Assembly: GCA_965116345.1 (NCBI GenBank)
Contig: OZ220680.1
Location: 1,922,001-1,986,000, forward strand
Origin: VXYL01 sp965116345
GTDB taxonomy: Bacteria; Pseudomonadota; Gammaproteobacteria; Pseudomonadales; Azotimanducaceae
Length of the DNA stretch: 64,000 nt
Direction: 5' to 3'
The notes under the pieces are model-generated. The model had not been told where the DNA came from. It ran no database searches and was given only the letters and a program-made list of their open reading frames with translations. The position numbers and the translations under genes were made by a program. Numbering within the stretch: the stretch's first letter is position 1; every line of letters starts with the position of its first letter. Positions 33,169-42,700 of the stretch are shown here, piece after piece.

Positions 33169-34522
33169 CGCCGGCTCCCTGATCATTCCGATCCTTCCGT
33201 CGCCCACCGTCCACGACACCGCGAAGCAGATTCCGGCGTTCGGGATCGAGCCCGTCCAGGAACGCGTCCAGCGAGCCTTCGGGACCGTAACGCAAGAGGC
33301 CCTTGAGGCCAACGGTCGGAAGATGCGCCATGCGCCGGGCTAGGGATTGTGCCCAGGCTTCTATCTCCTCCCGGACCGCCTCGGGGTCTGCCTCGGTGTC
33401 GACGTCGCCGCCCAACATCTTGAGCAGGCGTTCGACTCCCGCGCTCGCCGTCTCCTGATAGTGCTGCTGCAAGGCGCCGAACATGGGACCGTAGATTCGA
33501 TCGACGACCTTGTCGCGCAGCCGGGGCAGGGCCTCGTCCACCTGCGCACGGGCATCCGCCGCGGCGAGCAGGCGGGCGCTCCGGTTGGCCTCGGCTTCGT
33601 GCACGATTTCGTCCATGCCGATGCGTTGCACACCGAGCCTCGAGCACGCCTCGGCGTCGATGTCGGCGGGAACCGCCATGTCGATGGCGAGCGGCGGTTC
33701 GCCGGATATCGCGGCTGCGGTGACGCGGGCCAAGACCTCGGCATCGAGGACCGGTTCGGCGGCGCCCGTTGCACACAGCAACGCCTCCACCGGCGGTGGC
33801 GTGAGGCAGAAGGCGGTCAAGGACGAATGGCGGCCAGCGAACCGCTCGGCCAGTTCACGCGCCTTGTCCTCGGTCCGATTCACCGCGATCAAGGGCACGT
33901 CGTCCTTGGCCAGTGACAGCGCGGCACGCTCGGTCATCGCGGAGACACCGATCAAAGCGACAGCCCCCGGGGTTCGGACGAGTCTTCGACGAAGGTGTCC
34001 CACCGCCACCTCCGCCAGGGACACGGATCCCTCGCCGAGGCCCGTCGCGCTGCGCACGGCGGCGGCGATGCGCCCTGCCTCCTCGAACAGCAACGTGAGT
34101 CGGGTGTCGCACAGCCCCGACGCCCTTGCCCGGTCGTGGGCGAGGCGCACCTGGCCCGCGATCTCGACCTCGCCCACCGCCGCCGAGTCAAGGCCGGCCG
34201 CGACTAGGAAGAGGTGTTCGCAGGCACCCTCGCCCCGCCAGGCCCGCAGGGTCCGTTCGGCTTCTCCCGGCTTGGGCGCAGATCCCGTCAACAGTTCGAA
34301 GGCGGCAACCCGATGGTCGCTCGCCGGTGCCCCGGCCGTATCCGCGAACACCACCTCCACGCGGTTGCACGTCTCTAGGTAGGCTACTTCGGCCAGTCCC
34401 TGGGAACGCGCGAACGACGCGAGCCGCACATCGCGTGTCTCCGCGGGCAACGAGTAGTCAGCCAAGGCCTCGCTGCCGACTTGGCGCCAGGAGATGCCGA
34501 CGATGCCTAGTTCATCCAGCAT
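33152..34522 (-). CDS. hemA: Glutamyl-tRNA reductase
   Basis: First committed step of C5 tetrapyrrole synthesis: reduces glutamyl-tRNA to glutamate-1-semialdehyde. 456 residues from ATG 34522 (MLDELGIVGISWRQVG). The catalytic Cys is in LAEVAYLETCNRVEVVF; the NADPH domain has GAVALIGVSAMTERAAL, and a replacement at the usual GAGxMG site makes it somewhat divergent. The C-terminal dimerisation helices (LPRLRDKVVDRIYGPMFGAL) are present. First gene of the operon, with no lolB/prfA neighbours, unlike common gammaproteobacterial order. The final 17 bases overlap the kinase gene. Confidence 0.92.
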   Translation of the reverse strand: MLDELGIVGISWRQVGSEALADYSLPAETRDVRLASFARSQGLAEVAYLETCNRVEVVFADTAGAPASDHRVAAFELLTGSAPKPGEAERTLRAWRGEGACEHLFLVAAGLDSAAVGEVEIAGQVRLAHDRARASGLCDTRLTLLFEEAGRIAAAVRSATGLGEGSVSLAEVAVGHLRRRLVRTPGAVALIGVSAMTERAALSLAKDDVPLIAVNRTEDKARELAERFAGRHSSLTAFCLTPPPVEALLCATGAAEPVLDAEVLARVTAAAISGEPPLAIDMAVPADIDAEACSRLGVQRIGMDEIVHEAEANRSARLLAAADARAQVDEALPRLRDKVVDRIYGPMFGALQQHYQETASAGVERLLKMLGGDVDTEADPEAVREEIEAWAQSLARRMAHLPTVGLKGLLRYGPEGSLDAFLDGLDPERRNLLRGVVDGGRRKDRNDQGAGDDTEA

Positions 34523-34560
34523 GGTGCCAATCTACGCCGCGGAGCGCGGCGTTGTGTCAT

Positions 34561-34742
34561 GGAACTGTCAGTGCGGGCGCGCCCTGCGGGCGCGTTTGAG
34601 AATGCGGAGCATTCTCTTGCCTTGCGGTCGTCCCGCCCGTTGAAGATCCCGCCTCGGGGAACTGTCAGTGCGGGCGCGTTTGAGAATGCGGAGCATTCTC
34701 TTGCCTCGCGGTCGTCCCGCCCGTTGAGGATCCCCCCTCGGG
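34561..34742. repeat. Tandem ~90-bp repeat, two units
   Basis: Two direct units starting ggaactgtcagtgcgggcgc at 34561 and 34658. The second lacks a 13-base GC-rich piece. Each contains the perfect 8-bp hairpin gagaatgc-gga-gcattctc and ends in cctcgggga. They lie between the hemA start and the amtB terminator. The 38 bases 34523-34560 show nothing else recognisable. Confidence 0.85.
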
Positions 34743-34743
34743 G

Positions 34744-34771
34744 AAAGAAAAGGGCGCCGTTCGGCGCCCTT
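34744..34771 (-). terminator. Rho-independent terminator of amtB
   Basis: Nine-bp stem aagggcgcc/ggcgccctt with loop gaac, followed on the minus strand by ttctttcc. It begins 24 bases after the amtB stop. Confidence 0.85.
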
Positions 34772-34794
34772 TCCAGACCGTTGTCGTGCGTCGG

Positions 34795-36054
34795 TCAAGC
34801 CGCTTGCTGGAACTCCGGATAGGCCTCGATTCCCGTCTCGGCGATGTCGACACCGGACATCTCTTCCTCTTGGGAGACCCGGATGCCCATGGTCGCCTTG
34901 AGGATCAGCCAGATGACGAACGATGCCCCGAACACCCAGGCGAAGATGACCGCGATGCCGATCAACTGTCCGAGGATCGTGGCGTCACCGTTGTTGAACG
35001 TCACCGCGATGATTCCCCAGATGCCGCAGGTGCCGTGCACGCTGATGGCGCCAACGGGGTCGTCGATCTGGATCTTGTCCAACAGGACGATGGAGCCCAC
35101 CACGAGCAGACCACCACCCGCGCCAATGAGCATCGACCAGAAAGCCGATGGCGACAGCGGGTCGGCCGTGATCGCCACCAGCCCGGCAAGGGCGCCGTTC
35201 AACGCCATCGTCAGATCGGCCTTGCCGAACCACAACCGTGCGAGGACCAGGGCCGCGACCAAGCCACCGCAGGCGGCGATGTTGGTGTTGACGAAGACCT
35301 GCGCCACCGCATTGGCTTCGTCGACGTTGGAGATCTTGAGCTCCGAGCCGCCGTTGAAGCCGAACCAGCCGAACCAGAGTACGAACATGCCGAGGGTCGC
35401 AAGCGGCATGTTGCAGCCGGGAATGGCGTTGACCTGGCCGTTGGGTCCGTACTTGCCCGCCCGGGGTCCAAGCAGGATGACGCCGGCCAACGCCGCGGCC
35501 GCGCCGCACATGTGGACGATGCCCGATCCGGCGAAGTCCGAGTAGCCAAGGGCGGAGAGTCCGCCACCGCCCCAGGTCCACATGCCCTGGACGGGATAGA
35601 TGAGACCCGTCATCACGACCGCGAAGATGAGGAAGGACCACAGCTTCATACGCTCGGCAACCGCCCCCGAGACGATGGACATGGCGGTCGCCACGAACAC
35701 CACCTGGAAGAAGTAGTCGGAGCGCTCGGAGTGATCCGTCGCCACGCCACCGGCGGTGCCGGAGACGATCTCGTCGGCGGTGTTCTCCACGCCGATCAAC
35801 CAACCGAAGCTCGGCAGCCAGCCGCCCTCGGAGTTGTTCATGTACATGATGTAGTAACCGACGAGCAGGTACATGATGCAGGAGATGGAGTACAGCGCGA
35901 CATTCTTGGTGAGAATCTCCGAGGTGTTCTTCGCCCGGATCATGCCCGCCTCGAGCATCGAGAAGCCGCACGCCATGAACATCACGAGGACACCCATCAC
36001 CAGGAAGTAAAAGGTGTCGATGGCGTAGTTGGTCTGTGTCAGTAGGTCTTCCAC
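34795..36054 (-). CDS. amtB: Ammonium transporter
   Basis: 419-residue Amt/Rh channel, about 11 membrane spans. The pore His pair lies in SGIVHMCGAAAALAG and ISVHGTCGIWGIIA; ACGFSMLEAGMIRAKNTSEI, WFGWFGFNGGSEL and NTNIAACGG are further family blocks. The C-terminal cytoplasmic tail (KATMGIRVSQEEEMSGVDIA) is the part contacted by GlnK. No extra N-terminal signal segment is seen. 29 bases after glnK; expected to be expressed under nitrogen limitation from the sigma-54 promoter at 37315 through the TorF-glnK-amtB message. Confidence 0.97.
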   Translation of the reverse strand: MEDLLTQTNYAIDTFYFLVMGVLVMFMACGFSMLEAGMIRAKNTSEILTKNVALYSISCIMYLLVGYYIMYMNNSEGGWLPSFGWLIGVENTADEIVSGTAGGVATDHSERSDYFFQVVFVATAMSIVSGAVAERMKLWSFLIFAVVMTGLIYPVQGMWTWGGGGLSALGYSDFAGSGIVHMCGAAAALAGVILLGPRAGKYGPNGQVNAIPGCNMPLATLGMFVLWFGWFGFNGGSELKISNVDEANAVAQVFVNTNIAACGGLVAALVLARLWFGKADLTMALNGALAGLVAITADPLSPSAFWSMLIGAGGGLLVVGSIVLLDKIQIDDPVGAISVHGTCGIWGIIAVTFNNGDATILGQLIGIAVIFAWVFGASFVIWLILKATMGIRVSQEEEMSGVDIAETGIEAYPEFQQAA

Positions 36055-36083
36055 GTTGAATTGCTCCTAGAAGTGGCAGCAGG

Positions 36084-36422
36084 TCAAACGGCGTCTGTTC
36101 CGCTTTCCCCTGTTCGAATGCGAACTGCCCCTTCCAGAGAGCTGTAGAAGATCTTTCCATCTCCCACCTTCCCCGTGTTCGCGGCTTTGCTGATGGCTTC
36201 GAGACACTGGTCGAGTAGACCGTCGTCAATCGCCACCTCAATCTTGACTTTCGGTAGAAAGTCCACGACGTACTCGGCGCCGCGGTAAAGTTCGGTGTGC
36301 CCCTTCTGCCTACCGAACCCTTTCACCTCCGTCACGGTCATGCCTTGGACGCCGATATCCGAGAGAGCTTCCCGGACGTCGTCGAGCTTGAACGGTTTGA
36401 TGATTGCCGTGATGAGTTTCAT
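36084..36422 (-). CDS. glnK: Nitrogen regulatory protein P-II
   Basis: 112 residues, the exact P-II length. MKLITAIIKPFKLDDVREAL is the standard start. The T-loop carries the uridylylation Tyr at position 51 in TELYRGAEYVVDFLP, and the B-loop/C-terminal signature is KAANTGKVGDGKIFYSSLEG. It senses ATP/ADP and 2-oxoglutarate and gates AmtB. Located between TorF porin and amtB, an arrangement common in gammaproteobacteria. The 110 bases upstream (36423-36532) show no obvious separate sigma-54 site. Confidence 0.97.
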   Translation of the reverse strand: MKLITAIIKPFKLDDVREALSDIGVQGMTVTEVKGFGRQKGHTELYRGAEYVVDFLPKVKIEVAIDDGLLDQCLEAISKAANTGKVGDGKIFYSSLEGAVRIRTGESGTDAV

Positions 36423-36532
36423 GTTGCTGGTTTCCTTGAACTCGTTGAGTCGTTGTCAGACATTCAAGTGTGGCTCCACGCAGGTCGGCGTCGGCGCACC
36501 CGTTGTTCGACAGGCGCGCCGGAGCCCGCCCC

Positions 36533-37234
36533 CTAGAGATCCTTGGACAGTGACACCATTACCCGAGCTTCACAGTCGCGCTCACAGGCGGAGTCGTCGA
36601 CCGTCGTGCCGACGATGCCGATGCCGAAGTTGATGCCACCCAAGGGCATGCTGGCCGTCGCCGAGTAATCCACGTACTCGTTGTCCTCACCGAAGAAGTC
36701 GTCGCTCTTGGCGATGTTGAGACCGACGCCGAAGTCCAGGGTGATATCGTCCGCTACGCTCATGCTGTAGCCGGCGTGCGGGTAGAAGAACGTCTCGCCG
36801 GAAACGGCAAGGTACGCCGGCGAGTAGTTGACCCCCAACGAGAAGTCGCCAATCCCCAGGCCGACAAACACCTCCTGATAGTTCAGTTCCGTGTCGCCCG
36901 GATACTGGAAGTGGATAGCCTGCACGTCGAGCTCGATGCCGTCGGCGATCTCGCCGCTCCAGCCCAGATAGACATCCCACTCCATGGATGCCACATCGCC
37001 ACTATCGCTCGCGCCGAAGTTGACGTTGGAGGCCCAGGTGCCCACGTAGAGTCCGGATTCGAAACCAAGGTCGAAACCGCCCTGGATGGCCGGATCGCGC
37101 ATTGTCTGCGACCAACCACGGACTGGGTAGTCTGACGCCAACGTCACGTTGCCCGAGACTTCCGCGGCCTGGGCCGCGGGGACGGACAGCGCCATTGCCG
37201 CAAAGGCCGTCAGTACTGTCGAGAGTTTCTTCAT
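36533..37234 (-). CDS. TorF-family putative outer-membrane porin
   Basis: 233 residues from ATG 37234 (AAGGGGA upstream); the open frame runs further up but lacks a signal there. Signal peptide MKKLSTVLTAFAAMALSVPAAQA. Mature beta-rich protein opening AEVSGNVTLASDYPVRGWSQ, with GGFDLGFESGLYVGTWASN and FVGLGIGDFSLGVNYSPAYL, the TorF/Gcw_chp pattern. It ends VMVSLSKDL. Gene order with glnK-amtB points to uptake of a nitrogen compound across the outer membrane. The sigma-54 site 80 bases upstream supports nitrogen control. Confidence 0.9.
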   Translation of the reverse strand: MKKLSTVLTAFAAMALSVPAAQAAEVSGNVTLASDYPVRGWSQTMRDPAIQGGFDLGFESGLYVGTWASNVNFGASDSGDVASMEWDVYLGWSGEIADGIELDVQAIHFQYPGDTELNYQEVFVGLGIGDFSLGVNYSPAYLAVSGETFFYPHAGYSMSVADDITLDFGVGLNIAKSDDFFGEDNEYVDYSATASMPLGGINFGIGIVGTTVDDSACERDCEARVMVSLSKDL

Positions 37235-37314
37235 TTCAGTAGTCCCCTTATCGAACTGTTTACGAACGTCGGCGGTGTCCGACGGACACGCCGATGCGCA
37301 TATGATGCTCAAAG

Positions 37315-37330
37315 AGCACGGACTGTGCCA
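37315..37330 (-). promoter_or_regulatory. Sigma-54 promoter of torF-glnK-amtB
   Basis: Minus strand reads tggcacagtccgtgct: the -24 GG and -12 GC are spaced exactly as in TGGCAC-N5-TTGC, with one mismatch in the -12 part. About 80 bases before the TorF ATG. Confidence 0.75.
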
Positions 37331-37413
37331 GAAATTTTTCCCAAGGGTTTCAATACATTACGAAATGCTGCCCAAGAGAGGGCACTTTTGTCGTGCACGC
37401 CAGCCCGTGTGGA

Positions 37414-37428
37414 GCACCATGTTGGTGC
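37414..37428. promoter_or_regulatory. NtrC-type enhancer palindrome
   Basis: Perfect inverted repeat gcacca-tgt-tggtgc, matching the NtrC consensus GCACCA-N3-TGGTGC. It lies about 90 bp upstream of the sigma-54 promoter, a usual enhancer distance, and 90 bp before comM. Confidence 0.75.
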
Positions 37429-37517
37429 GGCACGACGTAGCCGTGGGCATTGGCTTACACCGCCGATGGCCAATGGCCGCTGCTCGGCAACCGCACGGCC
37501 TCCTAAACTCGGCACGC

Positions 37518-39014
37518 ATGTCCATTCCCGTGAGAACCCGCGCGCAGGTCGGCATCGACGCCCCGAAGGTCCTCGTCGAGGCACACTTCCAAACAGGGAC
37601 CCCGTCGTTCACCCTCGTGGGCATGGCGCAGACGGCGGTTCGGGAGGCCAGGGACCGGGTCCGCAGCGCCATCCGCAATGCCGGGCTGAAATATCCCCAG
37701 GGACGGCTGGTGGTCAACCTCGCGCCCGCCGACCTCGCCAAACACGGCGGCCGCTTTGACCTGGCGATCGCCGTCGCCATCCTCACCACCACGAGACAGG
37801 TCCAAGGCCATCACCTCGGCCGTCTCGAGTTCCTTGGGGAACTCTCCCTCTATGGCGACATCCGTCCGGTCCGGGGTGCCTTCTGTGCGGCCGCCAAACT
37901 CGCGGGCGAAGGTACCCGCCTGGTCGCACCCGACAGTCATCGACTCGAACTTGCCCCGCTTCGCGACATCGGCTACTACCCGGTCAGGACGCTGCTCGAC
38001 GTGGTGCGCTTGCTCGAGACCCGGGATCTGCCCGAACCCGATCCGCCACCACCCCAAAACACCCTCCGCCGCCCGACGACCTCGCTGTCGGAAGTACGCG
38101 GACAAAAGCATGCGAAACGCGCACTCATAGTGGCGGCGGCGGGCGGCCACCACATGTTGATGACCGGGCCGCCGGGTACCGGCAAGACCATGCTCGCGCG
38201 ACGTCTGCCCGGCCTGTTACCGCCGCCGACACCCGCCGAGGCCATCGACGTGGCCAACGTCTACTCGGTATCGACGCGAGCCTCACCGCCTTTCGGCAAC
38301 CGTCCATTCCGCGATCCGCACCACACGGCTTCCATGGCCGCCATCGTCGGCGGCGGCAATCCGATCGTGCCCGGGGAAATCACCCTCGCGCACTGCGGCG
38401 TCCTGTTCCTCGACGAACTGCCCGAATATCAGCGCACCGTCCTGGAGGCGCTGCGCGAACCCCTGGAGGCGGAGGAAGTCACCGTCGCGCGGGTGAGCCA
38501 GACGGTGCGCTATCCCGCCAGGTTCCAACTGGTCGCCGCCATGAATCCGTGTCCCGCCGGCTACGTCTGCGACGAGGCCCGCTGCCGCTGCTCGCCACAC
38601 CAAGTCCAACAGTATCGCAGCCGCCTGTCCGGACCGCTGCTGGACCGGATCGATCTGCGCGTCGAAGTCGGTCCCGTGCCCGAAGACGACCTATGGTCAC
38701 CCGCCACCGAAGACAACGACGACGACCTGCGCGCCACGGTCGCCGCCGCGCACCAGCGCCAGATCCACCGGGCCGGCAAAGCCAACGTCTCGCTGAACAC
38801 GCGGGAAATCGATCGCTACTGCGTCATGGAAGCCGACGCCGCTGCGCTATTGCGCCGCGCGGCGAGGCAATTCGGGCTGTCGGCGCGCGCCGTGCACCGT
38901 TTGCGCAAGGTCTCACGGACCGTGGCCGATCTGGACCGGGAGGACGACATCGCCACCCGACACGTGGCAGAAGCCTTAGGCTACCGGGCCATGGACGAAC
39001 AATCGGTTTCCTAG
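37518..39014 (+). CDS. comM: YifB/ComM-family Mg-chelatase-like AAA+ ATPase
   Basis: 498 residues from ATG 37518 (MSIPVRTRAQVGIDAPKVLV, the usual family start); the frame is open further upstream but unlike the family. N-terminal Lon-protease-like fold (TPSFTLVGMAQTAVREARDR; NLAPADLAKHGGRFDLAIA), then the AAA+ core with Walker A MTGPPGTGKTMLARRLPGLL, DPHHTASMAAIVGG, Walker B GVLFLDELPEYQRTVLEALR and the AMNPCPAG block with a Cys cluster (GYVCDEARCRC). ComM is a branch-migration helicase used in natural transformation. Presence does not prove competence. Confidence 0.95.
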   Translation: MSIPVRTRAQVGIDAPKVLVEAHFQTGTPSFTLVGMAQTAVREARDRVRSAIRNAGLKYPQGRLVVNLAPADLAKHGGRFDLAIAVAILTTTRQVQGHHLGRLEFLGELSLYGDIRPVRGAFCAAAKLAGEGTRLVAPDSHRLELAPLRDIGYYPVRTLLDVVRLLETRDLPEPDPPPPQNTLRRPTTSLSEVRGQKHAKRALIVAAAGGHHMLMTGPPGTGKTMLARRLPGLLPPPTPAEAIDVANVYSVSTRASPPFGNRPFRDPHHTASMAAIVGGGNPIVPGEITLAHCGVLFLDELPEYQRTVLEALREPLEAEEVTVARVSQTVRYPARFQLVAAMNPCPAGYVCDEARCRCSPHQVQQYRSRLSGPLLDRIDLRVEVGPVPEDDLWSPATEDNDDDLRATVAAAHQRQIHRAGKANVSLNTREIDRYCVMEADAAALLRRAARQFGLSARAVHRLRKVSRTVADLDREDDIATRHVAEALGYRAMDEQSVS

Positions 39015-39069
39015 GGAAGGGCGATGGGGCGGGGTCTTGGCGGCGAAGCTGCCAGCGGCGGCTACGTCC

Positions 39070-39510
39070 TCAATCCTCCGGTGCCGTCGTCATGAACTCG
39101 ATGGCCGCCCGGAGTTCGTCGTCGGAGCACGTCATACAGGCTCCCATCGGCGGCATCAGGTTGAGACCTTCGCGGCTCACCCGCACCAGCTCGTCCATGC
39201 CCTTCTCCAGGCGCGATGCCCATGCCTCGAGATCGAACGACTTCGGTGCCTCGTTGAGCCCGGTCTCGTGACAGGTCTTGCAGGCACTGGCGTAGACATC
39301 GGCACCGCTTCGACCGGTCGGCACGGCGACCACGGCTGGAGCGCTCTCCTCGCCGCCGCAGTCCTCACCTTCGAGACAGAGCTCGCCGAACGGCCGGGTC
39401 CGCTCCTCGATGTCGGCGACGGTGCCGGCCGGAACGCTCTGCGCCAAGGCGGTGGCCGCAACCATCCCGGTCACGGCCAAGCATAGGATGCTCCTCAATT
39501 TGACGGCCAA
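39070..39510 (-). CDS. Cytochrome c5-type periplasmic c-type cytochrome
   Basis: 146 residues from TTG 39510 (MAVKLRSILCLAVTGM). Signal peptide ending ...ATALA, then a linker, GELCLEGEDCGGEE, with two cysteines that may pair. Single haem-binding motif CKTCH in DVYASACKTCHETGLNEAPK, and an axial Met in LMPPMGACMTCSDDELRAAI; the extra CMTC pair is the disulphide typical of cytochrome c5. Small electron carrier in the periplasm. Convergent with comM, with 55 bases between. Confidence 0.9.
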   Translation of the reverse strand: MAVKLRSILCLAVTGMVAATALAQSVPAGTVADIEERTRPFGELCLEGEDCGGEESAPAVVAVPTGRSGADVYASACKTCHETGLNEAPKSFDLEAWASRLEKGMDELVRVSREGLNLMPPMGACMTCSDDELRAAIEFMTTAPED

Positions 39511-39616
39511 GTCAGCGAATCTCCGGCGGCGGGAGGCGCGATTATACGCAGCGCGTCCGGCGATGGAACCGTTCAGGCCGCCTCGCCGTTCACGGTGACC
39601 GGCTCATCCACCGCCT

Positions 39617-39711
39617 CTAGGAATGCTCTGATCAAGCCATCTTTGGCTTGATCAGAAACGCAAAAAAACAAGAGCGCGGTCTTTTTTTGCGTGCAAATTC
39701 AACTCCTTGCG
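39617..39711 (-). repeat. Multi-hairpin intergenic repeat, truncated copy B
   Basis: 95 bases in reverse orientation holding the last two hairpins and the right half of the third. The first two hairpins of copies A, C and D are absent. It starts a few bases after the stop of the indolepyruvate oxidoreductase gene, in the sense direction of that gene. Confidence 0.85.
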
Positions 39712-39720
39712 CCGTAGAAG

Positions 39721-42700
39721 TTACGCGCCAGCGAAACTTCCAACGCGACCGTCAGGTCGCGCTAGCGCAGGCTCTCGACGGGGTATCGGCGGCGAACGCA
39801 ACTCGGCCAACAGGCGGTCTCTGCGGTTCACGGCGATCCGCGCCGCAGTCTCCTTCACCGGCCCGAAGCCCTTGACGGACATCGGCAGGCGCGCAAGCGC
39901 CACCGCGGTCTCGAAGTTTGCCTCGTCGAGCTGTTCCAAGATGACCTGAACATCGGCCTCGAAGTCTGCGAGTAGCTGGCGTTCCAAGCGACGCTCCCGG
40001 GTGAACCTGAACGGGTCGAAGACGGTTCCACGCAACCACCGCATCTTCGCGAGGCCCCGCAGCACCGGTACGATCCACCGCCCGATGGCCATCTTCCTCG
40101 GTCGCCCGTTCGGGCCGGGTCGTGCGAGAAACGGCGGCGCGAAGTGGTAGGTCGCCTTGAATCCGGGCTCGAAAGCGCCGTCGAGCTTGGCCGCGAAGCC
40201 GCCGCCGTCGAGCCGCGCGGTGTGCAGGCGCGCCACCTCGTACTCGTCCTTCACCGCCAGCAGCTTGAAGTAGCTCTCCACCACCGCTTCGGTAAGCGAG
40301 GTGCCCGACGGTCGCACGCGTTTCTCGGCGCTCCGAGCCCCGTCGACGAGGTTCTCGTTGCGCGCCGCAAGCGCCCGGTTCTGATAAGCCAACAGGAAAG
40401 CGCTCCGAGTCGCCACCCTGCCGTCCAGTGTCTCCGGTGTCCGCGACCGGGGTGGATGCATCGCACCCGTGTCGTCCCTGGCAGCCGCCCATTCGGACGG
40501 CGGCGCGATGGCGGACGAGAGTCCGGTGCCGTTGGCCGCGAGCCCGGCGGCGCACGCGGCGGCGCGACCCTGGTGGAAAGCTGCGAGGTTGTTGGCGACG
40601 GCCACGCCGTTCAGGGCGATGGCCTGTTGCAGAGCTTCGAGGGACACCGGAATGGTTCCCGCCTGGAAGGCGTAGCCGAGGAGATGGATGTTGGCGTAGG
40701 CGGTCGAACCGAAACCGATCCGCGTCGCGGTGGTGGCGTCCGCCGACACCACCTGCTTCGCGCGCTGCCGCAGGCGTTCCGCCAGGGTGGCGAATCCCGG
40801 ATCGCGTCGCTGTCCGATCACGAACTCGGCGGTCGGCGCCACGTGGCCGTCGACAATCACGGTGGTCCGCTGGGGGGCTATGAGGCGCAGCACGTCGCGA
40901 CTGGCCGCAGTCACCGCATCGGCACCGATCAGCGTGTCGACGCAAGCAGGGGGGATCCTGGTCGGGGCGTGTGAACTGCCCGACGGTGCAATGCGCACGT
41001 GACTCTGCACCGCCCCGCCCTTCTGCGCGAGACCCGTCATGTCCAGGGTGGAGACGAAAGCGCCGTCGAGATGCGCGGCCGTGCCGAGAATCTGCGACAC
41101 CGTGACGATGCCCGTGCCGCCGACACCGGCGATCAGGATGTTGGCCGGACGCTTGTCCATGGCCGGCAGCGGCAGTTCGCGAGCTTCGAGGGCGACGGCG
41201 TTGGTCGCCTTGGGCTTCGCGCCCGAGAGCGTCACGAACGCCGGACAGAACCCGTCGAGGCACGAGAGATCCTTGTTGCAGGCCGTCTGGTTGATGGTTC
41301 GCTTGACGCCGAACTCGGTGTCCAATGGCTCCACGGCGACGCAGTTCGACTGCACCGAACAGTCGCCGCATCCTTCACACACGGCATCGTTGATCACCAC
41401 GCGCACGTCGGGGTCTTTCGCCAAACCGCGCTTGCGCCGCCGGCGCAGTTCCGCCGCACAGGTCTGATCGTAAATGAGCACCGTGCATCCGGCGGTTTCC
41501 CGAAGCTCGCGCTGCACGGCGTCAAGCCGGTCACGCGGCACGGCGCGGAACTTGGCACGACGATGGCGTCGCGGGTCGTCGGCGACGACGCGCACGGCGG
41601 CGACGCCCTCGGCCCGAACCTGCGCGACGATGTCGGCGACGGTCAGGGAGCCTTCAACGGGTTGGCCACCGGTCATGGCCACGGCGTCGTTGGCCAGCAC
41701 CTTGTAGGTGATGTTGACCCCGGCGGCCACCGCCGCACGGATGGCGAGGATGCCGGAATGAAAGTACGTACCGTCGCCAAGATTGGCGAAGATGTGGGAC
41801 TCGTCGGTGAACGGCGCCTGGCCGATCCAGTTGGCCCCCTCCGCGCCCATGTGGGTGACTGTGGCGGTACTGCGGTCCATCCACTGCGCCATGTAGTGGC
41901 AGCCGATCCCCGCGGCCGCGCGGCTGCCGTCCGGTACCCGCGTCGACGTGTTGTGCGGACAGCCCGCACAATAGAGCGGCTTGCGCGCCTGCGTCGAGTC
42001 CGGAAGTTCGTCGGGAATCCCCTTGGCGGCCGTCGCCACCTCGCCCAGGTACCCGGTGTCGGGTACCCGCTGGAGCACCGTTGCCAGCGCCGCCGTGATG
42101 GTCGGCACATCGAGTTCGCCGGTGGTCGGGAGAAGGCCGTCGTTGCGGACCGCCGTCCCGTTCGATGGGGGTTGGAGAGGAGAGTGTTTGCCCATTATTT
42201 CGATGGGCTGTTCGAACAGGACAGTCTTCAACTGGTCCTCGACGAACGGACGCTTCTCCTCGACCACCAGCAGACGCGATGCTCCTCGGCAGAATTCGTT
42301 GACACCGGCCGGATCAAGCGGCCAGGTCATGCCCAGCTTGACCAGGCGGATGCCGGCATCCGCGATGGCGGTTGCCGATCTCATGTCCAGCTTGTCGAGC
42401 GACTCGCGCACATCGGCGTAGGCCTTGCCCGCCGTGACGACGACGAGGCGGGGCTTTCGCGGGTCGGCGACGATCCGGTCCAGACCGTTCGCGGAGGCAA
42501 ATTCCCGGGCGAGCCGCAACTTGATCGCGAGCCGCGCTTCCTGCTGCAGCGGCGAGTCGACCAGGCGGATGTGTACATCCGTGTCGTCAGTCCCATCCCG
42601 GTCGTTGGCCGGGTAGATGAAACAGTGACGGTCCAGATCGCTATTGACGGTGAGCGCGCTGTCCATGATGTCGGTCAGGGCGATCAGGCCGGCCCAGCAC

